Below, one piece after another: positions 1-6,598 of a stretch of 10,647 nt of DNA. How positions within the stretch are numbered: the first letter of the stretch is position 1; each line of letters begins with the position of its first letter. The translations under genes were made by a program, and so were the position numbers. This DNA is from Rhodospirillales bacterium (GTDB lineage: Bacteria > Pseudomonadota > Alphaproteobacteria > CACIAM-22H2), in NCBI GenBank assembly GCA_016195145.1, contig JACQAF010000233.1, positions 1 to 10,647 of the forward strand. The letters run 5' to 3'. The notes under the pieces were generated by a model that saw only the letters and a program-made list of their open reading frames with translations, did not search any database and was not told where the DNA came from.

Positions 1-170
1 GCCATCCCCATCGGCATCCCCGGATGCCCAGACTTCGCCCCCTCCACCGCGTCCATCGCCAGCGCCCGGATCGCGTTCGCCAGCCCCGCATGCTCCGCAC
101 TCTGCCGGTCAGACAACACCTCAGAACCAGAAAGGGGTTTCGTCGCGAGAACGGAAGTGGTGGCACCCAT
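1..170 (-). CDS. tkt: Transketolase, N-terminal fragment (cut by window edge)
   Basis: The 56 complete codons read leftward from an ATG at 170 and run off the window. The motif LANAIRALAMDAVEGAKSGH (residues about 31-50) followed by PGMPMGM is the hallmark N-terminus of transketolase, where the His of SGHPG lies in the active site that binds thiamine diphosphate and the sugar phosphate. The enzyme moves two-carbon ketol units between sugar phosphates in the Calvin and pentose phosphate pathways. The first about 28 residues form a loose leader ahead of the conserved part, which is common. A good Shine-Dalgarno (AAGGAGA, 7 bases before ATG) overlaps the stop codon of the phosphoribulokinase gene, so the two are surely co-transcribed and probably translationally coupled. 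The rest of the protein (about 600 residues expected) lies outside the window. The family call is firm; the symbol could equally be cbbT. Confidence 0.93.
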   Translation of the reverse strand, partial: MGATTSVLATKPLSGSEVLSDRQSAEHAGLANAIRALAMDAVEGAKSGHPGMPMGM

Positions 171-177
171 GATGCGG

Positions 178-184
178 TCTCCTT
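178..184 (-). promoter_or_regulatory. Ribosome binding site of tkt, overlapping the prk stop codon
   Basis: The minus strand reads TAAGGAGACCGCATC before the ATG at 170. The TAA is the stop of prk, and its last two bases begin the AAGGAGA core. Spacing to the ATG is 7 bases. It fixes the transketolase start and suggests that ribosomes finishing prk can restart on tkt. Confidence 0.8.
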
Positions 185-1121
185 AGATAGCGTGAACGCC
201 CAGCGCCGCCTTGACCATGTGATAGGCGATGAGCAGCTGCGTCAGAGCGAGGGGATGGCTAAGCACCTGTTTGTTCCGGCCATCGGTGTACTGGCCGACA
301 TTGGCGCGCAGGTGATTGGCCTCGGGGATCAGGGTCCACAGCAGATCCTCGAGCCGCTTGGCGCGCCGGTCGTCGATATCGCCGCCGATTTCGAGCATAT
401 CGACCGGCTTGCCGTCGCGATCGCGGATGAGATCGAGATGGAGGCCGTTGCGCATGCTTGATTCGAGAATCGGCGTCAGATCGGGATGCGGCAGCGTCGG
501 GCGCAGGATGTGCCGGACATTGAGCCGCGAGCCGGTCTCGTCGGCCAGATTCTCGGGCGGATAGAAGCCGACGACGATATCGGCGAAAGTGCGCTGCGGA
601 TGGATGAACGCTGGGCCGTCGTTCTTGCGCTTCTCCAGCGATCTGCGCACGTCATCGACCGAATAGCCGCGCTTGGCCGTGTCGCGCTGGATCTTCCAGC
701 GGACGCGCAGGTCTTCCTCGGGCTCGAGATAGACCTTGACGTCGTAGCAGTCGCGCATAGCGCGGGTCGTATAGCCGAGCAATCCTTCGACGATGATATA
801 GGGCTTGGGCGCGACATAGACCGGCGGATCGAGCGCGCCGGTGTTGTGATTGTAGACTGGCTTCAGAATCGGCTGCTTGTTGCATAGCAGGCGCAGATGC
901 TGCTCGATGATGTCGATGAAATTGCCGCGCGGGTTGAGGGCGGAAATTCCGTTTTTCGCCCGCTCGACCCGCGAATACATGTGATAGTCGTCGGTGCAGA
1001 TGGTGGCGACGCGGTCGGCGCCGAGAATTTGCGCCACCCCGGCGGCGAGCGTCGTCTTGCCAGTCGCCGAATCGCCGACGATGCCGAGAATGACCGGGTC
1101 CTTGACGCGATTATAGGGCAT
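183..1121 (-). CDS. prk: Phosphoribulokinase, class II (cyanobacteria/plant-like)
   Basis: A 312-residue cytoplasmic kinase that makes ribulose-1,5-bisphosphate from ribulose-5-phosphate and ATP. The P-loop GDSATGKT is at residues 16-23, the segment ICTDDYH at 41-47 carries the catalytic acidic pair, and PVYNHNTGALDPP, IIVEGLLGY and RWKIQRDTAKRG match the class II (cyanobacterial/plant) enzyme rather than the class I octameric type of Rhodobacter cbbP. Class II enzymes are normally regulated by a disulfide between a P-loop Cys and the Cys of the ICxDDYH segment; here the second Cys is present (C42) but the P-loop Cys is replaced by Thr20, and no Cys occurs in the C-terminal third. The start is the first ATG, with a purine-rich AAGAGGGGGAGGGG just upstream, 15 bases after the FBPase stop. 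In autotrophs the product feeds RuBisCO; in RuBisCO-free methylotrophs the same kinase has been reported to make RuBP as a signal. The family is certain, the physiological role open. Confidence 0.95.
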   Translation of the reverse strand: MPYNRVKDPVILGIVGDSATGKTTLAAGVAQILGADRVATICTDDYHMYSRVERAKNGISALNPRGNFIDIIEQHLRLLCNKQPILKPVYNHNTGALDPPVYVAPKPYIIVEGLLGYTTRAMRDCYDVKVYLEPEEDLRVRWKIQRDTAKRGYSVDDVRRSLEKRKNDGPAFIHPQRTFADIVVGFYPPENLADETGSRLNVRHILRPTLPHPDLTPILESSMRNGLHLDLIRDRDGKPVDMLEIGGDIDDRRAKRLEDLLWTLIPEANHLRANVGQYTDGRNKQVLSHPLALTQLLIAYHMVKAALGVHAI

Positions 1122-1136
1122 GCCCCTCCCCCTCTT

Positions 1137-2120
1137 CTACGATGCTGGATGCTGCCGGCCGAGGCGGCGATATGACGTCAGAATCTGGCGCTCGCCTGTC
1201 GCCCCCGAGATCATCAGCGTCTGCGTCCGGTCGAATTCGGCCGTCCGCTCGACGCCGTCGAACAGCAAGCCCGTGGTGATCCCCGTCGCGCAAAAATAGA
1301 CTTCGTCGGAACGGACGAGTTCGGCGGCGGAGTACCACCGCACGGTGTCGATGCCCGCCTTGCGCACCGCCGCCGTCTCGGTCTGCAGTTGCGGATTGAT
1401 TCGGCCAAGGAACTCGCCGCCGAGGGCGCGGATCGCGCAAGCCGACAGCAGCCCCTCGGGCGTCCCGCCGGTGCCCATCAGCGCATCGATGCCCGAATCG
1501 GGAATGGCCGCCATCAGCGCCCCGGCGACGTCGCCCGCCGGATAGAGCGACACGCGGGCCCCCGCCTTGTGGATTTCCTCGATCAGCGTGCGGTGGCGCG
1601 GTTTCTCGAGAACGAAGACGCGCAGGTCGCTGATCTTCTTGCTCAGGGCCGCGGCCAGCACCCGCAGCTTTTCCGCTGTCGGCCAGTTGACGTCGATCTT
1701 GCCCTTGGCCGCCGGCGGGACGGCGAGTTTCTCCATGTAGAACGCCGGACCGGGATCGAACATCGCGCCGCGCGGGGCGAGCGCGATCACCGCCATCGCA
1801 TTGGTCAGCCCCTTGGCGAGATACGACGTGCCTTCGACCGGATCGACGGCGATATCGAGCTTGATCGGGCTGTCGGGATTGCCGACGCGCTCGCCGTTAT
1901 AGAGGCCGGGCGCCTCGTCCTTCTCGCCCTCGCCGACGACGATGGTGCCGTCGATCTCCAGCGCGCCAAGCGCCGCACGCATGGCATCGACCGCAGCGGC
2001 GTCGCCCTGCTCCTTGTCGCCGCGGCCGATCCAGTCATAAGCCGCGCGCGCCGCCGCCTCGGTCACGGCGGTAAGCTCGAACAGAACCGGCGGCGTGGCC
2101 GGCCCGGAAACGGACGTCAT
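1137..2120 (-). CDS. glpX: Class II fructose-1,6-/sedoheptulose-1,7-bisphosphatase
   Basis: A 327-residue GlpX-family phosphatase. It hydrolyses fructose-1,6-bisphosphate and, in Calvin-cycle settings, often also sedoheptulose-1,7-bisphosphate, so one enzyme can serve both steps. Metal and substrate motifs are visible: VVGEGEKDEAP (residues 61-71), the lithium-sensitive-phosphatase signature DPVEGTSYLAKG (93-104) and GTGGTPEGLLSA (216-227). Length fits the family (about 320-345). The ATG at 2120 has AAGGGAGG 10 bases upstream. It is first of the glpX-prk-tkt set, with 15 bases to prk. The pairing of a class II bisphosphatase with a class II phosphoribulokinase resembles the cyanobacterial enzyme set rather than the class I cbbF/cbbP pair of purple bacteria. 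The upstream 124 bases hold nested palindromes that could be control sites. Whether sedoheptulose bisphosphate is used cannot be told from sequence. Confidence 0.95.
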   Translation of the reverse strand: MTSVSGPATPPVLFELTAVTEAAARAAYDWIGRGDKEQGDAAAVDAMRAALGALEIDGTIVVGEGEKDEAPGLYNGERVGNPDSPIKLDIAVDPVEGTSYLAKGLTNAMAVIALAPRGAMFDPGPAFYMEKLAVPPAAKGKIDVNWPTAEKLRVLAAALSKKISDLRVFVLEKPRHRTLIEEIHKAGARVSLYPAGDVAGALMAAIPDSGIDALMGTGGTPEGLLSACAIRALGGEFLGRINPQLQTETAAVRKAGIDTVRWYSAAELVRSDEVYFCATGITTGLLFDGVERTAEFDRTQTLMISGATGERQILTSYRRLGRQHPAS

Positions 2121-2130
2121 ATTTATGATG

Positions 2131-2138
2131 CCTCCCTT
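2131..2138 (-). promoter_or_regulatory. Ribosome binding site of glpX
   Basis: AAGGGAGG on the minus strand lies 10 bases before the ATG at 2120. It supports that start against any downstream in-frame ATG such as the one encoding Met47. Confidence 0.65.
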
Positions 2139-2211
2139 GGTCCGCGTAACGCAGGTTAGGACAGCGGTCCGCGCCGCGGAATGCCCCGCCGGTTAGGCCC
2201 TCCGTCTCTTC

Positions 2212-2242
2212 CGGGCAGGAGCCGCCCTGCCCGATCGGGCAG
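2212..2242. promoter_or_regulatory. Nested inverted repeats upstream of the glpX-prk-tkt operon
   Basis: Three copies of one half-site alternate in orientation: CGGGCAGG (2212-2219), CCTGCCCG (2226-2233) and CGGGCAG (2236-2242). The first two form a perfect 8 bp stem with a 6-base loop; the last two form the perfect 16 bp palindrome CTGCCCGATCGGGCAG (2227-2242). The palindrome starts just after the stop codon of the regulator remnant and sits 107-122 bases before the glpX start. The hairpins use the shared middle arm and so exclude each other. Neither is followed by a T run on either strand, which argues against a simple intrinsic terminator. It could be an operator for a dimeric regulator or an RNA switch in a leader. 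No -10/-35 pair was convincing in the 2121-2244 gap, so the promoter is unplaced. Confidence 0.4.
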
Positions 2243-2244
2243 TA

Positions 2245-2590
2245 TCAATGCGGCGATTGCACGGTAAGGTATCGGGCCACGGCCTCGGCGCGATTCCGCG
2301 CCCCCAGTTTTTCGTAAAGGTTTTTCAGATGGAACTTGACCGTATGCAGCGAAATGCCGAGGTCGCGCGCGATGCCGGCATTTGACCGCCCGCGCGCCAG
2401 GGCGGCGAGCAGTTCGCGCTCGCGCGCGGTGAGCGTCGACAAGGGATCCTCGCCGATGCGCCGAACGTCGACGAACGGGAAGACCATCCGCCCCGCCGCC
2501 ACCTCGCTGATGGTTCGCACCAGCCGTTCCGGCAGTTCGCTTTTGTGGCAGAACCCGGCTCTTGTCGGCGATCACCAGGTCAATCGGCAC
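2245..2590 (-). pseudogene. NarL/FixJ-type response regulator remnant with internal deletion and frameshift
   Basis: The C-terminal part is an intact LuxR-type helix-turn-helix: LTARERELLAALARG, then SNAGIARDLGISLHTVKFHL and KNLYEKLGARNRAEAVARYL, ending at the TGA at 2245-2247. Upstream in the same frame, CHKSELPERLVRTISEVAAG is the last strand and helix of a response-regulator receiver domain, and this frame hits a TGA at 2572-2574. In another frame, starting at a GTG at 2590, the DNA encodes MPIDLVIADKSRVL, the first strand of a receiver domain. Roughly 80-90 residues that should lie between, including the phospho-acceptor Asp, are absent. The bases 2548-2560 read sensibly in both frames (SRVL and AGFC), as expected at a deletion between short direct repeats. 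A 91-residue HTH-only product from a GTG at 2520 is possible but has only a weak ribosome site. It precedes the glpX operon on the same strand, so the lost protein may have controlled it. Confidence 0.75.
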
Positions 2591-2683
2591 GCCGCGCCGG
2601 CGCGACCCGGCAGCGCCCTCCGCCGCGCTCTCGGCCAACGGGGCCGGCATCGCCGGTTTTCCCGCGCGCGGAGGAGCGGCCGC
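2591..2683. promoter_or_regulatory. Divergent intergenic region between the regulator remnant and cbbY
   Basis: These 93 very GC-rich bases must hold the cbbY promoter and probably held that of the regulator. A perfect inverted repeat CCGGC-ATC-GCCGG lies at 2644-2656. No recognisable -10/-35 boxes and no LysR-type T-N11-A operator stood out. If the regulator began at the in-frame ATG at 2650 instead of the GTG at 2590, the gap would shrink to 33 bases, but the extra 20 residues do not look like a receiver-domain start. Confidence 0.35.
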
Positions 2684-3442
2684 ATGAGCCTTCGCGCCTT
2701 GATCTTCGATGTTGACGGCACGCTCGCCGAAACCGAGGAGGCCCACCGCCGGGCGTTCAATGAATCGTTCCGCGACCGCCGCCTCGACTGGCAATGGGAC
2801 CGCGCGCTTTACCGCCGGCTTCTCGACGTCACCGGCGGCAAGGAGCGCATCCGGCATTACATGGCGTGCATCGCATACGATCCCGGCGCGGGCGGCGATG
2901 CGCTGGTGCGCGACCTGCATCTCGCCAAGAACCGGCATTACGCCAAGCTCGTCGCGGCCGGCCACGTGTCGCTGCGTCCCGGCATCCGGCGCGTCATTGC
3001 GCAAGCGCGGCAAACGGGGATTCGCCTCGCCATCGCCACGACGACCTCCCCCGAATCGGTCGAGCGGCTGCTGGTCGCCGCTTTCGGCCCCGAATCGCCC
3101 GGATGGTTCGACGCTATCGCCGCCGGCGATGCGGTGGCGGCGAAAAAGCCCGCGCCCGATGTCTATCAATTGGCGCTTCGTCAACTCGGCCTCGCCACCC
3201 AAGAGTGTCTCGCCCTCGAAGATTCCGAGAACGGGCTGCGCGCCGCCCTCGCCGCCGGCCTGAAAACGGTCGTCACCGTCAGCACCTATACCGACGGCCA
3301 GGATTTCTCCGGCGCGGCCATTGTATTGAGCGATCTGGGCGAACCCGAACATCCCTTCCGCGTTCTTGCCGGCGACGCTTTCGGCGGCCATTTTGCCGAT
3401 TGCGCCCTGCTCCAGCGCTGGCACGAGACCGCCCCCGGCTGA
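2684..3442 (+). CDS. cbbY: CbbY-type HAD phosphatase (xylulose-1,5-bisphosphate phosphatase)
   Basis: A 252-residue HAD-superfamily phosphatase of the CbbY family, which hydrolyses xylulose-1,5-bisphosphate, a misfire product that blocks RuBisCO, to xylulose-5-phosphate. Visible motifs: FDVDGTLAETEEAHRRAFNE (residues 8-27, with nucleophile Asp9 and acid/base Asp11), TGGKERI in the cap domain, RLAIATTTSPESVE (motif II Thr/Ser), AAKKPAPDVYQLAL (motif III Lys) and CLALEDSENGLRAALAAGL (motif IV acidic residues). The cap-domain TGGKERI and the EEAHRRAFNE stretch are strongly CbbY-like rather than general phosphoglycolate phosphatase. A longer open frame extends upstream to 2336, but it runs antisense through the regulator remnant; the ATG at 2684 has GAGGAG 7 bases before it and begins exactly at the usual N-terminus. 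It is about 20 residues longer than Rhodobacter CbbY at the C-terminus. Its presence suggests a RuBisCO gene elsewhere in the genome. Confidence 0.93.
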   Translation: MSLRALIFDVDGTLAETEEAHRRAFNESFRDRRLDWQWDRALYRRLLDVTGGKERIRHYMACIAYDPGAGGDALVRDLHLAKNRHYAKLVAAGHVSLRPGIRRVIAQARQTGIRLAIATTTSPESVERLLVAAFGPESPGWFDAIAAGDAVAAKKPAPDVYQLALRQLGLATQECLALEDSENGLRAALAAGLKTVVTVSTYTDGQDFSGAAIVLSDLGEPEHPFRVLAGDAFGGHFADCALLQRWHETAPG

Positions 3443-3658
3443 TTGAACAACGATCGTCGGGAGGGACGCCTTACAATTCGGCCGATGCGGCGATTCGCCG
3501 CGCCCGGCGGGGTTCCCGCCTCCGCGCGGCGGTTTGCTGTCCGCCCTTCCGTCAAGACGCACCGCTGCGATCATCCGGCCTGCACCCCGTCAGTCGACGA
3601 CTCCGGCCAAGATTAACCGGAACCGGCGAACAAACCCATCGCGGTGCAAGAAAACATC
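3443..3658. other. Intergenic region between convergent cbbY and treY
   Basis: 216 bases without a credible gene. Short open frames on both strands here have Arg/Pro/Ala-rich translations, no recognisable domain and no ribosome site. The segment holds the putative terminator at 3496-3535 and a small inverted repeat AGTCG-A-CGACT at 3592-3602. No tRNA or other RNA gene was recognised. Confidence 0.6.
3496..3535 (+). terminator. Putative rho-independent terminator of cbbY
   Basis: About 55 bases after the cbbY stop, an outer stem CGCCGCGC/GCGCGGCG (3496-3503 with 3524-3531) encloses an inner stem GGCGGG/CCCGCC (3506-3511 with 3515-3520) with a GTT loop; the two are separated by a small CC/TCC internal bulge. 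Only three T residues follow (3533-3535), so the T tract is weak. An alternative smaller hairpin, GCGGC with a 5-base loop, lies at 3487-3501. On the minus strand no T run follows, so it is a poor terminator for treY. Folding energy was not computed. Confidence 0.4.
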
Positions 3659-6598
3659 TCAGCCAACCAGAACCGCGGCCGTCAATGGGCCGAACAGTTC
3701 GGCCGCAGGCAGTTCTTGCCCGGTCGCAATCCGCCCGCCGGCCAGAATGTTCCGGTAGGTTGCCGGGCCTTCGGACGGCGGCCGCAGCGCCGCCGACGGT
3801 ACGGGCAGCGATGGCCATGCGGCCATCGCCTGCTCCAGCGGCTTGAAGAAAAACCGCTGGATGGCGACGATCATGGTCTTGTCGCCACCGCGCCGAACGA
3901 ACGCGACAATACGGTCGGCATCGGGCCCGGCGATATCGAGGGGTTCATAAGTGCCGGCGGCGAATAGTTCGGGTTCCTCGCGCCGCAATCGCAACAACGC
4001 GGCGATAAGATGAAGCTTGATCCGCCCGTCCGGCCAGGCGGCGATCAATCCTCGTATCCGTTCGGCGGCGGCCGGCGAATCGTCGATTGGCGGCAGAGAC
4101 GCCAGCAGCCGCTCGCGCAGTCCGAAATCGACCGGCCGCCGGTTGTCCGGATCGACCAGGCTTAGATCCCAAAGCTCCGTCCCGCGATATATATCCGGCA
4201 CGCCGGGCGCGGTGAGCTTCAGCACCGTCTGCGACAGGCTGTTGAGCGCGCCGCAGATCGCGATCCGCGGTTGGAAGAGAACGAAATCGTCGAGAAACGG
4301 ATTCGGTCGCGCCACGTCGAGAATGCGCGCGACGAATTCGGTGCAACCGCTTTCATAGGCGAGGTTGGGATCGGTCCAGCTTGAGCGGCGCTTGGCTTCC
4401 CGCAACGCCTTGACGAGGAATTCCTGCAGCCGCTCGACGAGCGGGCGCACGGTTTCGGTATCGAGATCGCGCCGGCCGGTCAGTTCGGCCGGCCAGACGC
4501 CGACCATACCCTGATAGATCAGGTATTCGTCGTTACGGGCGGGCAGCGGCGCGTCGTCGACGATCCGGCGCTTGTAGCGGTTGAGCGCCGCCCAGCGGCG
4601 CGCATGCCGGCCCCATATCCGGCCGTCCTCCGACAGCACGGCGATCCGCATGCGGGCGTCCTCGCCGCGCTTGGTGTCGTGGGTCGCCGTCGCCAGCATC
4701 GAATGCGGCCAGTGCTGCATGCGTTCGTGGTTCTGGCGGTGGAACATCGCCGCCGTCACGGCGAAATGTGCCGGGTGCCCGCCGACCTCGTTCACGGCGA
4801 GAAACCGGTTGAAGCGATAGAAGGCCGTATCCTCCAGCGACTTCGCCATCGCCGGGCCGGTGTATTGCTGGAAGCGCATGGCGAAACGCCAGACATCGGC
4901 ACGCCGGTAGCCGCTGCGCCGGCCGCGCACCAGATCGGTGGTCAGCACGCTGTGCATGAAATCGAGAATCTGGACGTCGGGACCGATCCAGCGTTTCTTC
5001 GCCTGTTTCACCGCCCAGTCGATGTCGCGCCGGTCGGTCGCGGTGATATCGCGCTCGGTGACATAGGTCCGGTAAACCGGAAAATACGCCACCACCTCGG
5101 TCAGCGCCGTGCGTAGCCGCGCCTCGGTATAGTCGCGGGTGCGCCAGTTCTCTTCCGAGATGCGATCGAGCTCGGCGGCCAACGCCGCCATCTCGCTCGC
5201 CAGAACGCTGTCGACGATCTGTTTCTTGCACTCGTACAGCAGGGCGTCGAAATCGGGCCACTCGCCGGCGAAACGACGATAGGCCCGGTCGAGCACCGGT
5301 TCGCCGGCCGGATCGACGAACAGGCCGGTCAGAAGACTGAGAAACTCGTAGCCGGTCGTCCCGGCCACCGGCCAGTCGTCGCGCAAGCGTTCATGGTGGG
5401 CGAGAATTTTCTCCACCACCACATAGAACGGCGCACCGTCGGCGCCCTCTGCCCCGCCGCCCGCCTGCCGCCGGGCGAAATCCTGCAACCGCCGGCAATA
5501 CTGGCGCGGGTCGAACATGCCATCGATATGGTCGATGCGCAGGCCGTGAAGCCGACCAGCGGCGATCAGCTCGCCGACCAGCCGGTGGCAAGCCTCGAAC
5601 AGCTTGGCGTTCTCCATGCGGATGCCGGCGAGATCGTTGATATCGAAGAAACGCCGGTAATTGATCTCGTCGGCCGCAACCCGCCAGAAGGCAAGGCGAT
5701 AGCACTGCCGTTCGAGCAGCCGGTGCAGCGGCTTGAAGCTGTTGGGGCGCCCCGCCTGCCCGGCGAAACTGCGGGCGCAGGCCTCAAGCGCCGCGGCAAA
5801 TTCCGGCGCCGCGCTAGCTTCGTGCGCAAGTTCGGCCTTCAACTCGTCGGCGCGGACCCGGGCAACGCGCGCCCCGCCGCCGCGCCCGCCCCGCGCCGCG
5901 CGCAAAATCGAAAACCTGTCGGCAAGCCCGGTAAGCGCGGTCCGCCGCGCGCTGTCCTCTCCGGCCGCGCCGGCGGCGAGGCCGTGGCGGATGATCGCGC
6001 CATAATCGCGCGGGCGCACCGGGAAGCGGTGATCGTGGTACCAGACGCTGAACGTCCCGCCCGCCGCATCGAAGCGCAGCGCCAGTTCGCCCGCTTCCAG
6101 CGCGACGCCGTAATGATCGCCGAGGAACGGCAGGAGCACGCGGCCGCGCAGGGCCGGCTTGGGGCGCATCCAGTCGATGTCGAAATAGGCGGCGCAGGGC
6201 GATGCCTCGCCCCATTCCAGTACGTCGAGCCACCATTCGTTGTCGGCCTTGCCGATGCCCATGTGGTTGGGCACGAAGTCAAGAATCTGGCCCATGTTGC
6301 GCCCGGCCAGCGCCGCACAGAAACGGTCGAAATCAGCCGCCGCCCCAAGCTCGGGATTGAGCGCGTTGTGGTCGGTCACATCATAGCCGTGAACGCTGCC
6401 CGGGCGCACCTTGAGATAGGGCGAGGCGTAAACATGGCTCACGCCAAGCGCATCGAGATAGGGCAAAAGCCGCGTCGCATCGGCGAAGGTGAAATCCCGG
6501 TTGAACTGCAGCCGATAGGTCGCACGGGGAACGTTCAGCCCAAAGGCATGCGCCGCGTCGGGGCGGGGCGTCTCAGGATAGATGGGCGGCGACGCCAT
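3659..6598 (-). CDS. treY: Malto-oligosyltrehalose synthase
   Basis: A 979-residue GH13 enzyme that converts the reducing-end alpha-1,4 bond of maltooligosaccharides to the alpha,alpha-1,1 bond of trehalose. The N-terminus NVPRATYRLQFNRDFTFADA (22-41) and the segment VYASPYLKVRPGSVHGYDVT (56-75) are specific to TreY. Barrel motifs follow: DFVPNHMGIG (107-116), the catalytic nucleophile Asp356 in GLRIDHIDGMFDP, acid/base Glu396 in VVVEKILAHHERL, GTTGYEFL (413-420) and the stabilising Asp641 in THDTKRGED. Near the C-terminus are PGVPDIYRGTELWD and LVDPDNRRPVDF. The open frame extends 23 codons further upstream, but the ATG at 6598 has GAGGAA 4 bases before it and gives a normal N-terminus. It overlaps the 3' end of malQ by 26 bases, so translation is probably coupled. 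It is the last gene of the operon. All catalytic residues are present; function is secure. Confidence 0.97.
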   Translation of the reverse strand: MASPPIYPETPRPDAAHAFGLNVPRATYRLQFNRDFTFADATRLLPYLDALGVSHVYASPYLKVRPGSVHGYDVTDHNALNPELGAAADFDRFCAALAGRNMGQILDFVPNHMGIGKADNEWWLDVLEWGEASPCAAYFDIDWMRPKPALRGRVLLPFLGDHYGVALEAGELALRFDAAGGTFSVWYHDHRFPVRPRDYGAIIRHGLAAGAAGEDSARRTALTGLADRFSILRAARGGRGGGARVARVRADELKAELAHEASAAPEFAAALEACARSFAGQAGRPNSFKPLHRLLERQCYRLAFWRVAADEINYRRFFDINDLAGIRMENAKLFEACHRLVGELIAAGRLHGLRIDHIDGMFDPRQYCRRLQDFARRQAGGGAEGADGAPFYVVVEKILAHHERLRDDWPVAGTTGYEFLSLLTGLFVDPAGEPVLDRAYRRFAGEWPDFDALLYECKKQIVDSVLASEMAALAAELDRISEENWRTRDYTEARLRTALTEVVAYFPVYRTYVTERDITATDRRDIDWAVKQAKKRWIGPDVQILDFMHSVLTTDLVRGRRSGYRRADVWRFAMRFQQYTGPAMAKSLEDTAFYRFNRFLAVNEVGGHPAHFAVTAAMFHRQNHERMQHWPHSMLATATHDTKRGEDARMRIAVLSEDGRIWGRHARRWAALNRYKRRIVDDAPLPARNDEYLIYQGMVGVWPAELTGRRDLDTETVRPLVERLQEFLVKALREAKRRSSWTDPNLAYESGCTEFVARILDVARPNPFLDDFVLFQPRIAICGALNSLSQTVLKLTAPGVPDIYRGTELWDLSLVDPDNRRPVDFGLRERLLASLPPIDDSPAAAERIRGLIAAWPDGRIKLHLIAALLRLRREEPELFAAGTYEPLDIAGPDADRIVAFVRRGGDKTMIVAIQRFFFKPLEQAMAAWPSLPVPSAALRPPSEGPATYRNILAGGRIATGQELPAAELFGPLTAAVLVG

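Noticed and set aside
2336..2683. Upstream extension of cbbY by 116 codons
   Set aside because: The extension is antisense to the HTH domain of the regulator remnant and lacks a domain; the ATG at 2684 has a good ribosome site and the standard CbbY N-terminus.
2591..2683. A LysR-type (CbbR) operator before cbbY
   Set aside because: CbbR sites follow T-N11-A within short inverted repeats; no convincing example was seen, only the GC-rich inverted repeat at 2644-2656, and no cbbR gene is in the window.
2156..3574. Long open frame of 472 codons on the minus strand
   Set aside because: It runs antisense through the real cbbY and across the regulator remnant in the wrong frame. Only the short receiver-like stretch around 2549-2590 makes sense; the rest is Gly/Ala/Arg-rich with no domain.
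3534..3758. Small plus-strand open frame of 74 codons in the gap and the treY 3' end
   Set aside because: No ribosome site, low-complexity basic translation, and overlap with the well-supported end of treY.
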